NCBI GenBank assembly: GCA_046714175.1
Contig: JBKKBI010000045.1
Span: forward strand, 5,884 to 69,883
Direction: 5' to 3'
DNA: 64,000 bases
Source of the DNA: UBA11373 sp046714175
GTDB lineage: Bacteria; Actinomycetota; Acidimicrobiia; Spongiisociales; UBA11373
Below are positions 56,996 to 64,000 of the stretch, one piece after another; positions within the stretch are counted from its first letter, which is position 1, and each line of letters begins with the position of its first letter. Below the pieces are notes generated by a model. It made no database searches, had not been told where the DNA came from, and saw nothing but the letters and a program-made list of their open reading frames with translations. The translations under genes and the position numbers were made by a program.

Positions 56996-58846
56996 CTAGG
57001 GCTGGGTACCTCCGACTGGCTTGCGCGCTACGAGCACCAGGCTGTCCAGGCGCCAGCGGTTCCCTGCGGCGAAGGGATTGCTCACCATCTGCACCTCTTG
57101 CAGACCGGCATCGGCGAGCAGGCGACGCAGGTCCTTGCGGGTGAAGTGCCAGATGTGCTTGTGCGGCTTCAATGTCCACCACCGAGTGCGTAGCAGGCGA
57201 GCCGGCAGCGAATCGAACCGGGGGCAGGACAGGGCGATGACTCCTCCGGGCCGAACCAGCGCAACGGCGGCGTCGAGGAAGGCACGGGGATCGGGGACGT
57301 GCTCGATCGTATCCCAGAACGCGACGACGTCGTGGTCGGCCGGCGGAAGGTCCACCACTTCGCCGACATGGATCTTGGTGCCGACACGCTCCGACGCCAC
57401 CGCCGCCGCCACCGCCGAGAACTCCAGGCCATCGACCTGGTATCCGCGCTCCTGTGCCGCCTCCAGGAACATTCCATACGCGCATCCCACCTCGAACAGG
57501 CTGTGTCTCGGCCCGCCATCGAGAGTTGCGTCGATCAGGTCCAAGCGACCTTCGGCCCAGGTGCGCTGCAGGCCCTTGGCTCCGGCGGTCTTGTAAACCC
57601 CGGAGTCGAAGTACGCCCGCGCCCCATAGAGGGCAAGTCGCCCGTCGTGGTTGAGGCGCGGACTCATGAATGCCTGGCCGCATTGCGGGCAGTCGACTAG
57701 GGCGAACTGATCCAGCTGCCAGCGCCTTCGGCCGGGGACGCGGCAGCGGAAGCACACCGCGTCCTCAAAATGCTCGGCGGGATAGGCACCCCAGCGTCCG
57801 GGTCGCATTCCTCTGGCTTTCGATCGGCTCCACCCGATCGCCGCGATGGCTCCTGCGACCGTGGGCACAGCGTAGGTGATGAATCGGAAGACCAGGACAC
57901 CCGCCGCCACCGCCGCAGACCGGGGAGCGTCCAGACCCGCGGTGAGGAGTCCGGTGAGTCCCACCTCGGTCACTCCGAGAGAACCCGGAGTAAGTGGTAT
58001 CGCCGAGATCAGCCGGATCAGCGAAAACGCCGCGAGCACGGTCACCGAGGGCACGTCGGCTGTGGTGACTCCGCTGGCCCGCAGCGACATCTCCAGGCAG
58101 GCGTAGATGGAGAGGTGGTACGCCAGGGTGGCGAGCATCAACCGCACCCAGCGGGTGCCGACCGCCTCGCCGATCACACCGATGAATCGCTCCGATGGTG
58201 AGGCGGCCGAGTCCGCAGGCTTGCGCAACAGCCGGCGCACCCAGGCGATGAAGCGGTCGATGGGGGCAAGCACGCGGGGCCGGAGCCGGGAGGATCGCAG
58301 CACGACCACTATCGCTCCCGCGGCGACGACCAGCGAGGCGACGCCGAGCAGCGCGCCGTCGACCAACCCGGGCATGGCGACGCCGCTCAGGCTCGCCGCA
58401 ATCAGCGCCACCGCCGGAAGCAGCATGCGGGCGAGGTTGTTCCAGATCCCGGTCAGCGCCACCGAGGCCCCGATCTCGGCTGGCGAGTGGCCCCACCGGC
58501 CCAGCATCACGTAGGTGATCCCCACCCCGATCGCCCCGCCGCCGGGGATGGTGTTGGCCGCCGTCGTCGCCACCATCCGGGAATAGAGTGCGCGGCCGAA
58601 TCCGAGCCGTGGGATCACCACCATGGTGGGCAGCGGTCCGAGCGCCTGGCTGACCACGCCCACTGCGGTCAGGCCGACGATGGCGGCCACGGAGATCCCG
58701 CCGACGACGCGCCACACCTGGTCGTAATCGGCGAGGGTCGGCATCAGGCCGACAAAGGCGAGAGCGATGAGTGCTGCGGTGAGCAGTCCCAGAAGAAGGC
58801 GGCCTCGCGGCGATCTACGGCTGGCGGATACGGGAGGGCTCGACAC
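56996..58846 (-). CDS. LPG-flippase-type membrane domain fused to a methyltransferase
   Basis: A 616-residue fusion. Residues about 15-335 form an eight-helix-type UPF0104/lysylphosphatidylglycerol-synthase-TM domain: A-N-T-I-P-G-G-G-A-I-G-V-G near 95, S-A-I-P-L-T-P-G-S-L-G-V-T-E-V-G-L near 280. After a basic loop a zinc ribbon (C-F-R-C at about 363 and C-P-Q-C at about 382) leads into a class I SAM methyltransferase: L-F-E-V-G-C-A-Y-G near 450, F-W-D-T-I-E-H-V-P-D-P near 505, L-V-R-P-G-G. GTG 58846 is chosen: TACACT ends 8 nt upstream, and longer frames run through a repeat array. Confidence 0.85.
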   Translation of the reverse strand: MSSPPVSASRRSPRGRLLLGLLTAALIALAFVGLMPTLADYDQVWRVVGGISVAAIVGLTAVGVVSQALGPLPTMVVIPRLGFGRALYSRMVATTAANTIPGGGAIGVGITYVMLGRWGHSPAEIGASVALTGIWNNLARMLLPAVALIAASLSGVAMPGLVDGALLGVASLVVAAGAIVVVLRSSRLRPRVLAPIDRFIAWVRRLLRKPADSAASPSERFIGVIGEAVGTRWVRLMLATLAYHLSIYACLEMSLRASGVTTADVPSVTVLAAFSLIRLISAIPLTPGSLGVTEVGLTGLLTAGLDAPRSAAVAAGVLVFRFITYAVPTVAGAIAAIGWSRSKARGMRPGRWGAYPAEHFEDAVCFRCRVPGRRRWQLDQFALVDCPQCGQAFMSPRLNHDGRLALYGARAYFDSGVYKTAGAKGLQRTWAEGRLDLIDATLDGGPRHSLFEVGCAYGMFLEAAQERGYQVDGLEFSAVAAAVASERVGTKIHVGEVVDLPPADHDVVAFWDTIEHVPDPRAFLDAAVALVRPGGVIALSCPRFDSLPARLLRTRWWTLKPHKHIWHFTRKDLRRLLADAGLQEVQMVSNPFAAGNRWRLDSLVLVARKPVGGTQP

Positions 58847-58854
58847 GGGCGGTG

Positions 58855-58860
58855 AGTGTA
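58855..58860 (-). promoter_or_regulatory. -10 box of leaderless fusion gene
   Basis: TACACT on the minus strand, 8 nt from GTG 58846. Confidence 0.5.
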
Positions 58861-58866
58861 TGGACC

Positions 58867-58931
58867 GCGAGGGGCGAAGGGGGAGTGTCGTCTGTCCTCG
58901 CGCCTCGCGCCTCGCCCCTCGCCCCTCTGAG
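58867..58931. repeat. Heptad-repeat locus 13, inverted pair
   Basis: GCGAGGG, GCGAAGG, GGGAGTG (58867-58887) face CTCGCGC, CTCGCGC, CTCGCCC, CTCGCCC, CTCTGAG (58897-58931). The halves are complementary. It ends one base before the stop of the SARP gene. Confidence 0.85.
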
Positions 58932-58932
58932 C

Positions 58933-61662
58933 TCACCACTCGGTGAGCAACCACACCTCGGGTACCCAGGGTTCGGACTCGCCGGTGCTGATACCGCTGA
59001 AGAGCGTCACCGCCTCGGTGAGGCTGGCCATCGCCCCGGGGTCATCGCCGTGGCGATGCAACGCGTCCGCCAGCCCATTGTGCAGTGCGGCCATGAGGTG
59101 ACGGTCGCCCGCCTCGGTCGCCAGTCGCAGCGCCTCGCGGGAGAGCGCCACTGCCTCCGCCGTGTCGGGGACCGCGGCGGAGAGGTTGTTGAGCACTGCA
59201 ATGCGCTCGGTCCCCGCGCTGGCGTGGGTGAGTGCGGAGCGGAGGTGCCGCACCCGTTCGTCGCCGGTAGTGGCCAGGCCGGCCACGTTCTCGGCTCGGG
59301 CCAGGGCGCGTTCGCTTCCCGAGACTGCTGCCAGTCCAAGCGCGGTATCGACCCGCACCGCCACCTCGTCGGGCGCGCCCCGCCGGACCTCGACGAAGGC
59401 GCGATCGGCGGCGATGATCGCCAGCAGCGCCGGGTCGGGGGACTGTCCAAATGCGCGGTCGTAGTGGGCCGCGGCGAGATCCCAACGGCGCAGGCGGCGG
59501 TGCACCTCACCGAGCTGATGCTCGATGACCGGATCCGGACCGCCCTCGGCGAGTGCCGCCTCGAAACCGGTGATGGCGCGGTGATAGCGGCCTTCGAGAA
59601 GTGCACCGTGGGCGGCGGCACGGTGCAGCACGGCGCGCTCGGGATGTCCGGCGGCCAGTGCCGCCTCGTAGTGGTCGATCGCCTCGCTGTGGGCGAACAG
59701 AGCCGCGGCAGCGTCTCCAGCGGTGCGGAACCACACCGCCGCCATCGGGTCGGCCCCGGCCGCGAGGTGATGGCGGGCGATCCGCGCTGCTGCGCCCGCC
59801 CCCCGATCTGCTTCCAGTGCCGCGGCCGCGCGGCGATGCAGCAGACGCCGTCGGGCGGCAGTGTGCCGGCCACCAACGACGGCGGCGAGATGCTCATGGA
59901 CGGGGGCGATGGTGCCGTCATCACTCTCCACAACCAGTCCCCGCCGCGTCAGGTCGTCGAGCGCGGAGTCGGTCTCGTCGGCGGAACGTCCCGAGACGGT
60001 TGCCACCAGGGAGGGATCGGCGCCGCGGCCGAGGACCACCAGGGCATCGAGCACCTGGGCGGAGGCGCCAGCGAGCGACTCGATCCGTTCGGTGTAGATC
60101 TTCTTGATCTGGGCGGGAACCGCTTCGGGCCGACCGGCGGCGGCAGCCCGAATGGTCTCGACCACCAGCAGGGGGAGTCCGGCACTGCGCCGATACAACT
60201 CGTCGGGATCCATCGCCACTCCGGCTGACTGGATCAGAGCGGCCACATCGGCCAGCAGTAGTGGCTGGAGGGCGATCACGGTGCCGCGGGCGCCGAGGTC
60301 ATCGAGCATCGCCTCGACTGCGGCCGGCATCGGTCCCGACTCCGGGGTGGCGGCCACCATGAGCGCCACGCCGAAGTGGCCACTCCTGGAGGCGAGAAAG
60401 GAGAGCAATTCCGCGGACGATTCGTCGCAGAGGCGGGCGTCGTCGATCACCAGCACCGGGCGCGGAAGGGCTGCGATCAGCCGGGCGATGGCATCGAGAA
60501 ACCGGGTACGGGTTCCGGTCTCTGCTGGAGGCGGGGGAAGGGGCGACAGGCCGGGGAACAACCGCGAAGCCTCGGCCAACACGGCGGGGGGAAGCGAGGC
60601 GAAATGGGGTGCAGACGGGACCCGTACCGCATCGAGCAGAACACCATGGATGACACCGAATGCGACCCCGGCGCCGGAGGTCACGCCCGACCCAGCCAGA
60701 ACCGTCGCCCCGTCGGCACGCAGGCGGCCGGATACCTCAGCTAGGAACCGGGAGGCGCCCATGCCCAGTCCGCCGGTGATCACCACGATCCCGCCGGGAC
60801 CCACCGCACTCCTCGCCGCGTCCAGCGCCGCGTCGCGTCCCACGATGGGCAACGCCGCGGCCTGTAGTGCCTCGAACGGCGGAGTCGCCGGCAGCCGCGG
60901 GGCGGGGGCACGGGGAAGGTCCTCCTCGAGGATCGCCTCGTACAACTCAGTGGTCTCCTCCAGCGGCGACACCCCGAGTTCGGTGTCCAGTGTTGCCACC
61001 AGCCTGCGATAGACCTCCACCGCGCCGCTGCGATTGCCCGACCAGGCATGAAGGAGCATGGCGCCGCGATAGGCATCCTCGTGGAGCGGGTCCAGCGCGA
61101 TCCGACGAGTGGTGGTCTCGATCGCGGCGCTGTAGTCACCACCGGCCGCTTCGGCTGCTGACAGGCGTTGCAGGACGCGATCGGCCCGTCGCCGCATGTG
61201 CTCGCCCTGGGTTCGCGCCCATGACTCGAACTCGGGCGCGTCGCGCAGGCTGAAGCCACCGAGGAAGTCGCCCCGGTACAGGCCCGCGGCCCGCCGCATG
61301 TCGGGCAGGCACCGCGGGCAGGTGGCATGGGCGTCATGGCCATGGAGGTCGTCGCTGAGGCGGGTGAATTCGTCGAGGTCGACCCTCACTCCCTTGCGAT
61401 CCAGGGACAACAACGCCCGGTCGGCGTTCACCCACTTCCCCCCGAGGGCGGTGCGCAGGGTCGACAGGGTGCGCCGCAGGCTGGAGCGAGACTTCTCCGG
61501 GTCGGTGTCGGGCCACAGCAACTCGACCAGCCGATCGCGGGGATGCTCGCCGTCCTCGACGGCGAGATACACCAACAGGGCGATCGCCTTGCGGGTGTCC
61601 ACCTCGAGGGCTGCCGAGTCGACGCGGACATCCGGGCTTCCGAGCAGGGTGAGGTGGAGCAC
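58933..61662 (-). CDS. SARP/BTAD regulator with AAA-like and TPR domains
   Basis: A 909-residue AfsR-like regulator: a winged-helix DNA-binding domain (1-100: L-T-L-L-G-S-P-D-V, D-R-L-V-E-L-L-W-P-D, S-L-R-R-T-L-S-T-L-R), bacterial activator domain (about 110-255: Y-R-G-D-F-L, H-E-D-A-Y-R), a STAND-type ATPase (about 270-600) and TPR repeats (about 620-890). The Walker A loop near 292-300 reads G-L-G-M-G-A-S, lacking the nucleotide-binding lysine. An inserted C-P-R-C near the activator domain is a possible metal site. GTG 61662 follows TACCCT by 9 nt. Target genes unknown. Confidence 0.88.
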   Translation of the reverse strand: MLHLTLLGSPDVRVDSAALEVDTRKAIALLVYLAVEDGEHPRDRLVELLWPDTDPEKSRSSLRRTLSTLRTALGGKWVNADRALLSLDRKGVRVDLDEFTRLSDDLHGHDAHATCPRCLPDMRRAAGLYRGDFLGGFSLRDAPEFESWARTQGEHMRRRADRVLQRLSAAEAAGGDYSAAIETTTRRIALDPLHEDAYRGAMLLHAWSGNRSGAVEVYRRLVATLDTELGVSPLEETTELYEAILEEDLPRAPAPRLPATPPFEALQAAALPIVGRDAALDAARSAVGPGGIVVITGGLGMGASRFLAEVSGRLRADGATVLAGSGVTSGAGVAFGVIHGVLLDAVRVPSAPHFASLPPAVLAEASRLFPGLSPLPPPPAETGTRTRFLDAIARLIAALPRPVLVIDDARLCDESSAELLSFLASRSGHFGVALMVAATPESGPMPAAVEAMLDDLGARGTVIALQPLLLADVAALIQSAGVAMDPDELYRRSAGLPLLVVETIRAAAAGRPEAVPAQIKKIYTERIESLAGASAQVLDALVVLGRGADPSLVATVSGRSADETDSALDDLTRRGLVVESDDGTIAPVHEHLAAVVGGRHTAARRRLLHRRAAAALEADRGAGAAARIARHHLAAGADPMAAVWFRTAGDAAAALFAHSEAIDHYEAALAAGHPERAVLHRAAAHGALLEGRYHRAITGFEAALAEGGPDPVIEHQLGEVHRRLRRWDLAAAHYDRAFGQSPDPALLAIIAADRAFVEVRRGAPDEVAVRVDTALGLAAVSGSERALARAENVAGLATTGDERVRHLRSALTHASAGTERIAVLNNLSAAVPDTAEAVALSREALRLATEAGDRHLMAALHNGLADALHRHGDDPGAMASLTEAVTLFSGISTGESEPWVPEVWLLTEW

Positions 61663-61671
61663 GACGGATAC

Positions 61672-61677
61672 AGGGTA
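61672..61677 (-). promoter_or_regulatory. -10 box of leaderless SARP gene
   Basis: TACCCT on the minus strand, 9 nt from GTG 61662. The rest of the roughly 400-bp divergent gap to 62078 shows no gene or repeat I can support. Confidence 0.45.
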
Positions 61678-62077
61678 TCGGGTTGCGTTACGCCGTGAGA
61701 ATCGGAGCCAGCCCGTAACGCAAGCGCTGCGGCGCCGACCCCAGGGTTCGGGTCGGGGTGGATCGATCCACCCCACCCACCCCCCCACATCCCCCGAGTC
61801 GACGGCTCCGTCGTAACGGTGGATTCACGATTCAGCTTTAGCTTTCGGAGATCGTGGTCGGGTGGCATCAGTCGGTGGTTGCAATGGGGGCTCGGCGTGC
61901 TGATCGTTCCCGGCGGCGGTGCGGTGGCTGTCCGTTCCTGGTGGCTCGGAGGCGGTCACCCTTTACCCACCGGGCGGAGGGCGGTGGCGGCGGCGCTACG
62001 CCCGCAGACCCTGTCGGTATGGTTGCGGGTCGAGGACTCGTAACGATTCCGGAACGAGTGGAGAGGATCATCGCGTC

Positions 62078-63649
62078 ATGGCATTGTTGAAGCGTCGCCG
62101 CCGCCAGGAACCGCGTCCCGCGCCCGCGGCGGCCCCGGTTGTCGTGGGGGCGGGCGTCGAGATCCCAGAGCACGACCCCTTCCACGCCTTCTTGCTGCAG
62201 ACCGGTGGACCGGTCGATTTGGAGCGCCTGGAACTGGCTTCGCCCGCGGTGCAGGCGCTGCGGGCGGCGGGTTCGGTATTGGTGGTGCCGCTCATCACCC
62301 AGGGCGAATTGTTGGGAACGCTGAATCTGGGACCGCGCCTCTCCGACCAGCCGTACTCGCCCGATGATCGTCGCCTGCTGTCGTCGCTGGCGTCCCAGGT
62401 GGCGCCGGCGGTGAAGGTGGCCAACCTCGTCAAGGAGCAGGAGGCGGAGGCCAAACAGCGGGAGCGAATGGAGCAGGAACTGCGGGTGGCGGCGCTCATC
62501 CAACAGACTCTGCTTCCCAAGCAGTTGCCCAGCCCTCCGGGATGGCAAATCGACGCCTACTACCGGCCTGCCCGCGCTGTTGGCGGCGACTTTTACGACT
62601 TCATTCCGCTGCGGGACGGCAGGCTCGGGTTCGTGATCGGCGACGTGACCGACAAGGGAGTTCCGGCGGCGCTGGTGATGGCGACCACTCGCTCCCACTT
62701 GCGCGCCGCGGCACAACGCCAAGCCTCACCCGGCGCGGTGCTGGCGGACGTCAACGACATCCTGGTCGATGAGATTCCGCCAGGTATGTTCGTCACCTGC
62801 CTGTTTGGCGTCGTCGACACCGACTCGGGCGAGGTGCGCCTGGCCAACGCCGGGCACAACCTCCCCTATGTGCGCCACCTCGGTGAGGTGTCCGAGATCA
62901 GGGCAACCGGGATGCCGCTGGGATTAATGCCGGGAATGTCCTACGAGGAGAAGGTGGCCATCCTCACACCTGGTGAAGTGATGCTGCTTTCGTCGGACGG
63001 AATCGTCGAGGCTCATGACGAGTCGGGCGAAATGTACGGCTTCCCCCGGGTGCGAGCCTGTATCGCCACCACCTCCGGATCAGACATCATTGGCGCTCTT
63101 CTCGCCGGCTTTGCGCGCTTTACCGGGGTGGGTCACGAACCCGAGGACGACGTGACGCTGGTCTCAATTCGCCGGGCGGCCGGAGCGGCTGAATCCGCGG
63201 CGGTGTTTGCCAACCTGGCGGTGACGGTTCATGACGACTTTGCCATGTCCTCGGCGGAGGGCAACGAGCGAGCGATCATGCAGCGCGTCGAGCAGAGCGT
63301 GGCTCGACTCGGGTTGGCTCCGATGCGCCTGGAGCGCCTCAAGACCGCCGTCGCCGAGGCCGCGATGAACGCCATCGAGCACGGCAACCGCGGCAACCCG
63401 GATCTGCCGGTCGAGGTCCAGGTCACATCGACTCCCCGTGCCGTCGTGGTGCGCATTGCCGACCGCGGTGGCGCCGACGCGCTACCGACACCGGAAACCC
63501 CCGACATCGAGGCCAAGCTCGCCGGCGAGCAGAAACCCAGGGGGTGGGGTCTGTTTCTCATCGAAAAGATGGTCGACGAGATGCGAACCCATACCGACGG
63601 TGTGCGGCACGTGGTGGAACTTGTCATGAGTCGAGAGGAGACGCCGTGA
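62078..63649 (+). CDS. RsbU-type PP2C phosphatase fused to RsbW-type kinase domain
   Basis: A 523-residue partner-switching regulator. Residues about 35-115 look like a GAF remnant (L-V-V-P-L-I-T-Q-G-E-L-L-G-T-L-N-L-G). A short coiled coil (120-145) leads to a SpoIIE/PP2C phosphatase (about 145-365: A-V-G-G-D-F-Y-D-F, I-G-D-V-T-D-K-G, N-A-G-H-N-L-P, S-S-D-G-I-V-E-A, E-D-D-V-T-L). Then a GHKL anti-sigma-kinase domain (about 390-515: A-V-A-E-A-A-M-N-A-I-E-H-G, G-W-G-L-F-L-I). Start ATG 62078 with GAGAGG upstream; overlaps the STAS gene (GTGA). Confidence 0.9.
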   Translation: MALLKRRRRQEPRPAPAAAPVVVGAGVEIPEHDPFHAFLLQTGGPVDLERLELASPAVQALRAAGSVLVVPLITQGELLGTLNLGPRLSDQPYSPDDRRLLSSLASQVAPAVKVANLVKEQEAEAKQRERMEQELRVAALIQQTLLPKQLPSPPGWQIDAYYRPARAVGGDFYDFIPLRDGRLGFVIGDVTDKGVPAALVMATTRSHLRAAAQRQASPGAVLADVNDILVDEIPPGMFVTCLFGVVDTDSGEVRLANAGHNLPYVRHLGEVSEIRATGMPLGLMPGMSYEEKVAILTPGEVMLLSSDGIVEAHDESGEMYGFPRVRACIATTSGSDIIGALLAGFARFTGVGHEPEDDVTLVSIRRAAGAAESAAVFANLAVTVHDDFAMSSAEGNERAIMQRVEQSVARLGLAPMRLERLKTAVAEAAMNAIEHGNRGNPDLPVEVQVTSTPRAVVVRIADRGGADALPTPETPDIEAKLAGEQKPRGWGLFLIEKMVDEMRTHTDGVRHVVELVMSREETP

Positions 63650-63993
63650 ACTCGTTCGAAGCCTCGCTGCGGACTGAAGGGGGCGCCGTGGTGATCGACC
63701 TCGGCGGACTGCTCGACCGTTCGGCGGAAACCGTCATGGCCGATGTCTTCGGTCGCGCCCTCGAGTCGGGGGTAGGTCCGATTGTCCTCAACTTTGTTCG
63801 CGTCGAGTACATAAACTCGACCGGAATCGCCCTGGTGGTGGGGGCACTGGCGCGGGCGAGGACCGCGGGGCGCACCGTGCGCGCCTTTGGGCTCACCGAC
63901 CACTACCGGGAGATCTTCACCATCACCCGCCTCGCCGACTTCATGGGGATATTCGACGACGAGTTGGCCGCCGTGGCCGGTTCGCGGACCTGA
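63646..63993 (+). CDS. STAS-domain anti-sigma factor antagonist
   Basis: A 115-residue SpoIIAA/RsbV-like protein: V-I-D-L-G-G-L-L-D, I-V-L-N-F-V-R-V-E-Y-I-N-S-T-G-I with the phosphorylatable serine in N-S-T-G near 59-62, and a C-terminal helix. It is the natural substrate of both the kinase and phosphatase domains of the preceding protein. GTG 63646 overlaps that gene's stop. A GGAGGAG ends the window and probably serves the next gene. Confidence 0.92.
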   Translation: MNSFEASLRTEGGAVVIDLGGLLDRSAETVMADVFGRALESGVGPIVLNFVRVEYINSTGIALVVGALARARTAGRTVRAFGLTDHYREIFTITRLADFMGIFDDELAAVAGSRT

Positions 63994-64000
63994 GGAGGAG

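Noticed and set aside
58847..58954. Longer N-terminus of the flippase-methyltransferase fusion
   Set aside because: The extension translates a heptad array and overlaps the promoter; the TACACT box with GTG 58846 fits better.
61678..62077. Coding extension of the RsbU-like protein upstream to 61919
   Set aside because: The extension is Arg/Gly-rich with no domain, and ATG 62078 has a GAGAGG site and the usual basic N-terminus.

Overview
The window is a chromosomal stretch of a high-GC actinobacterium spanning the replication origin. Around 28-45 kb the gene order is the classic actinobacterial origin order: sigma factor, anti-sigma, trxB, trxA, cwlM, parB, parA, rsmG, jag, yidC, yidD, rnpA, rpmH, dnaA, dnaN, recF, dciA, gyrB, gyrA, DUF3566. 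Genes point away from dnaA on both sides, DnaA-box-like 9-mers flank dnaA, and two parS palindromes sit upstream of rsmG. An F420/PPOX-type oxidoreductase, inositol-phosphate synthase, a PadR regulator, a SARP-type regulator and many apparently leaderless genes fit Actinobacteria. I infer a deep lineage such as Acidimicrobiia rather than Streptomyces or Mycobacterium, but the window alone does not prove this.

Layout. 0-4.8 kb: ssb (cut by the window edge), rpsF, a small membrane protein, DUF192, panB, a lipoprotein of the nucleoside-hydrolase fold and a PPOX protein. 4.8-9.3 kb: a tightly overlapped pyrimidine operon, pyrC-pyrB-pyrFE-pyrD, with a leader hairpin. Its PyrC and PyrB resemble the animal CAD domains and keep the CAD order, and PyrF is fused to PyrE. 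9.3-18.9 kb: ino1-padR, an endonuclease IV operon, uppS, a two-domain metallopeptidase-like lipoprotein, an SDR/DUF2867 protein and membrane proteins. 19-28 kb: prkA, cca, pilT, a deacetylase, a GNAT protein, degV, sigma/anti-sigma. 28-45 kb: the origin region. 45-50 kb: DUF3566, a small membrane/Rossmann-like pair, a cobalamin riboswitch driving btuFCD, and a cupredoxin/membrane haem-type pair. 50-58.8 kb: a more accessory region with two gene remnants, an M28 peptidase, a squalene-cyclase-like protein carrying an XRE-like insertion, surE, a beta-propeller lipoprotein and a flippase-methyltransferase fusion. 58.9-64 kb: a large SARP/ATPase/TPR regulator and an RsbU-RsbW-like protein followed by its STAS partner.

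Three patterns cut across the window. First, many intergenic gaps carry short arrays with a strict 7-bp period. The unit differs between loci, arrays are often arranged as inverted pairs, and they frequently touch stop codons or start-proximal -10 boxes. Second, at least fifteen genes have a TANNNT hexamer ending 6-9 nt before the start codon and no Shine-Dalgarno, which suggests leaderless transcripts. Third, several proteins are recognisable family members with lost catalytic residues: the CwlM amidase domain, the nucleoside-hydrolase lipoprotein, the second metallopeptidase domain and the Walker A motif of the SARP protein. No tRNA, rRNA, CRISPR array, insertion sequence or prophage was seen.
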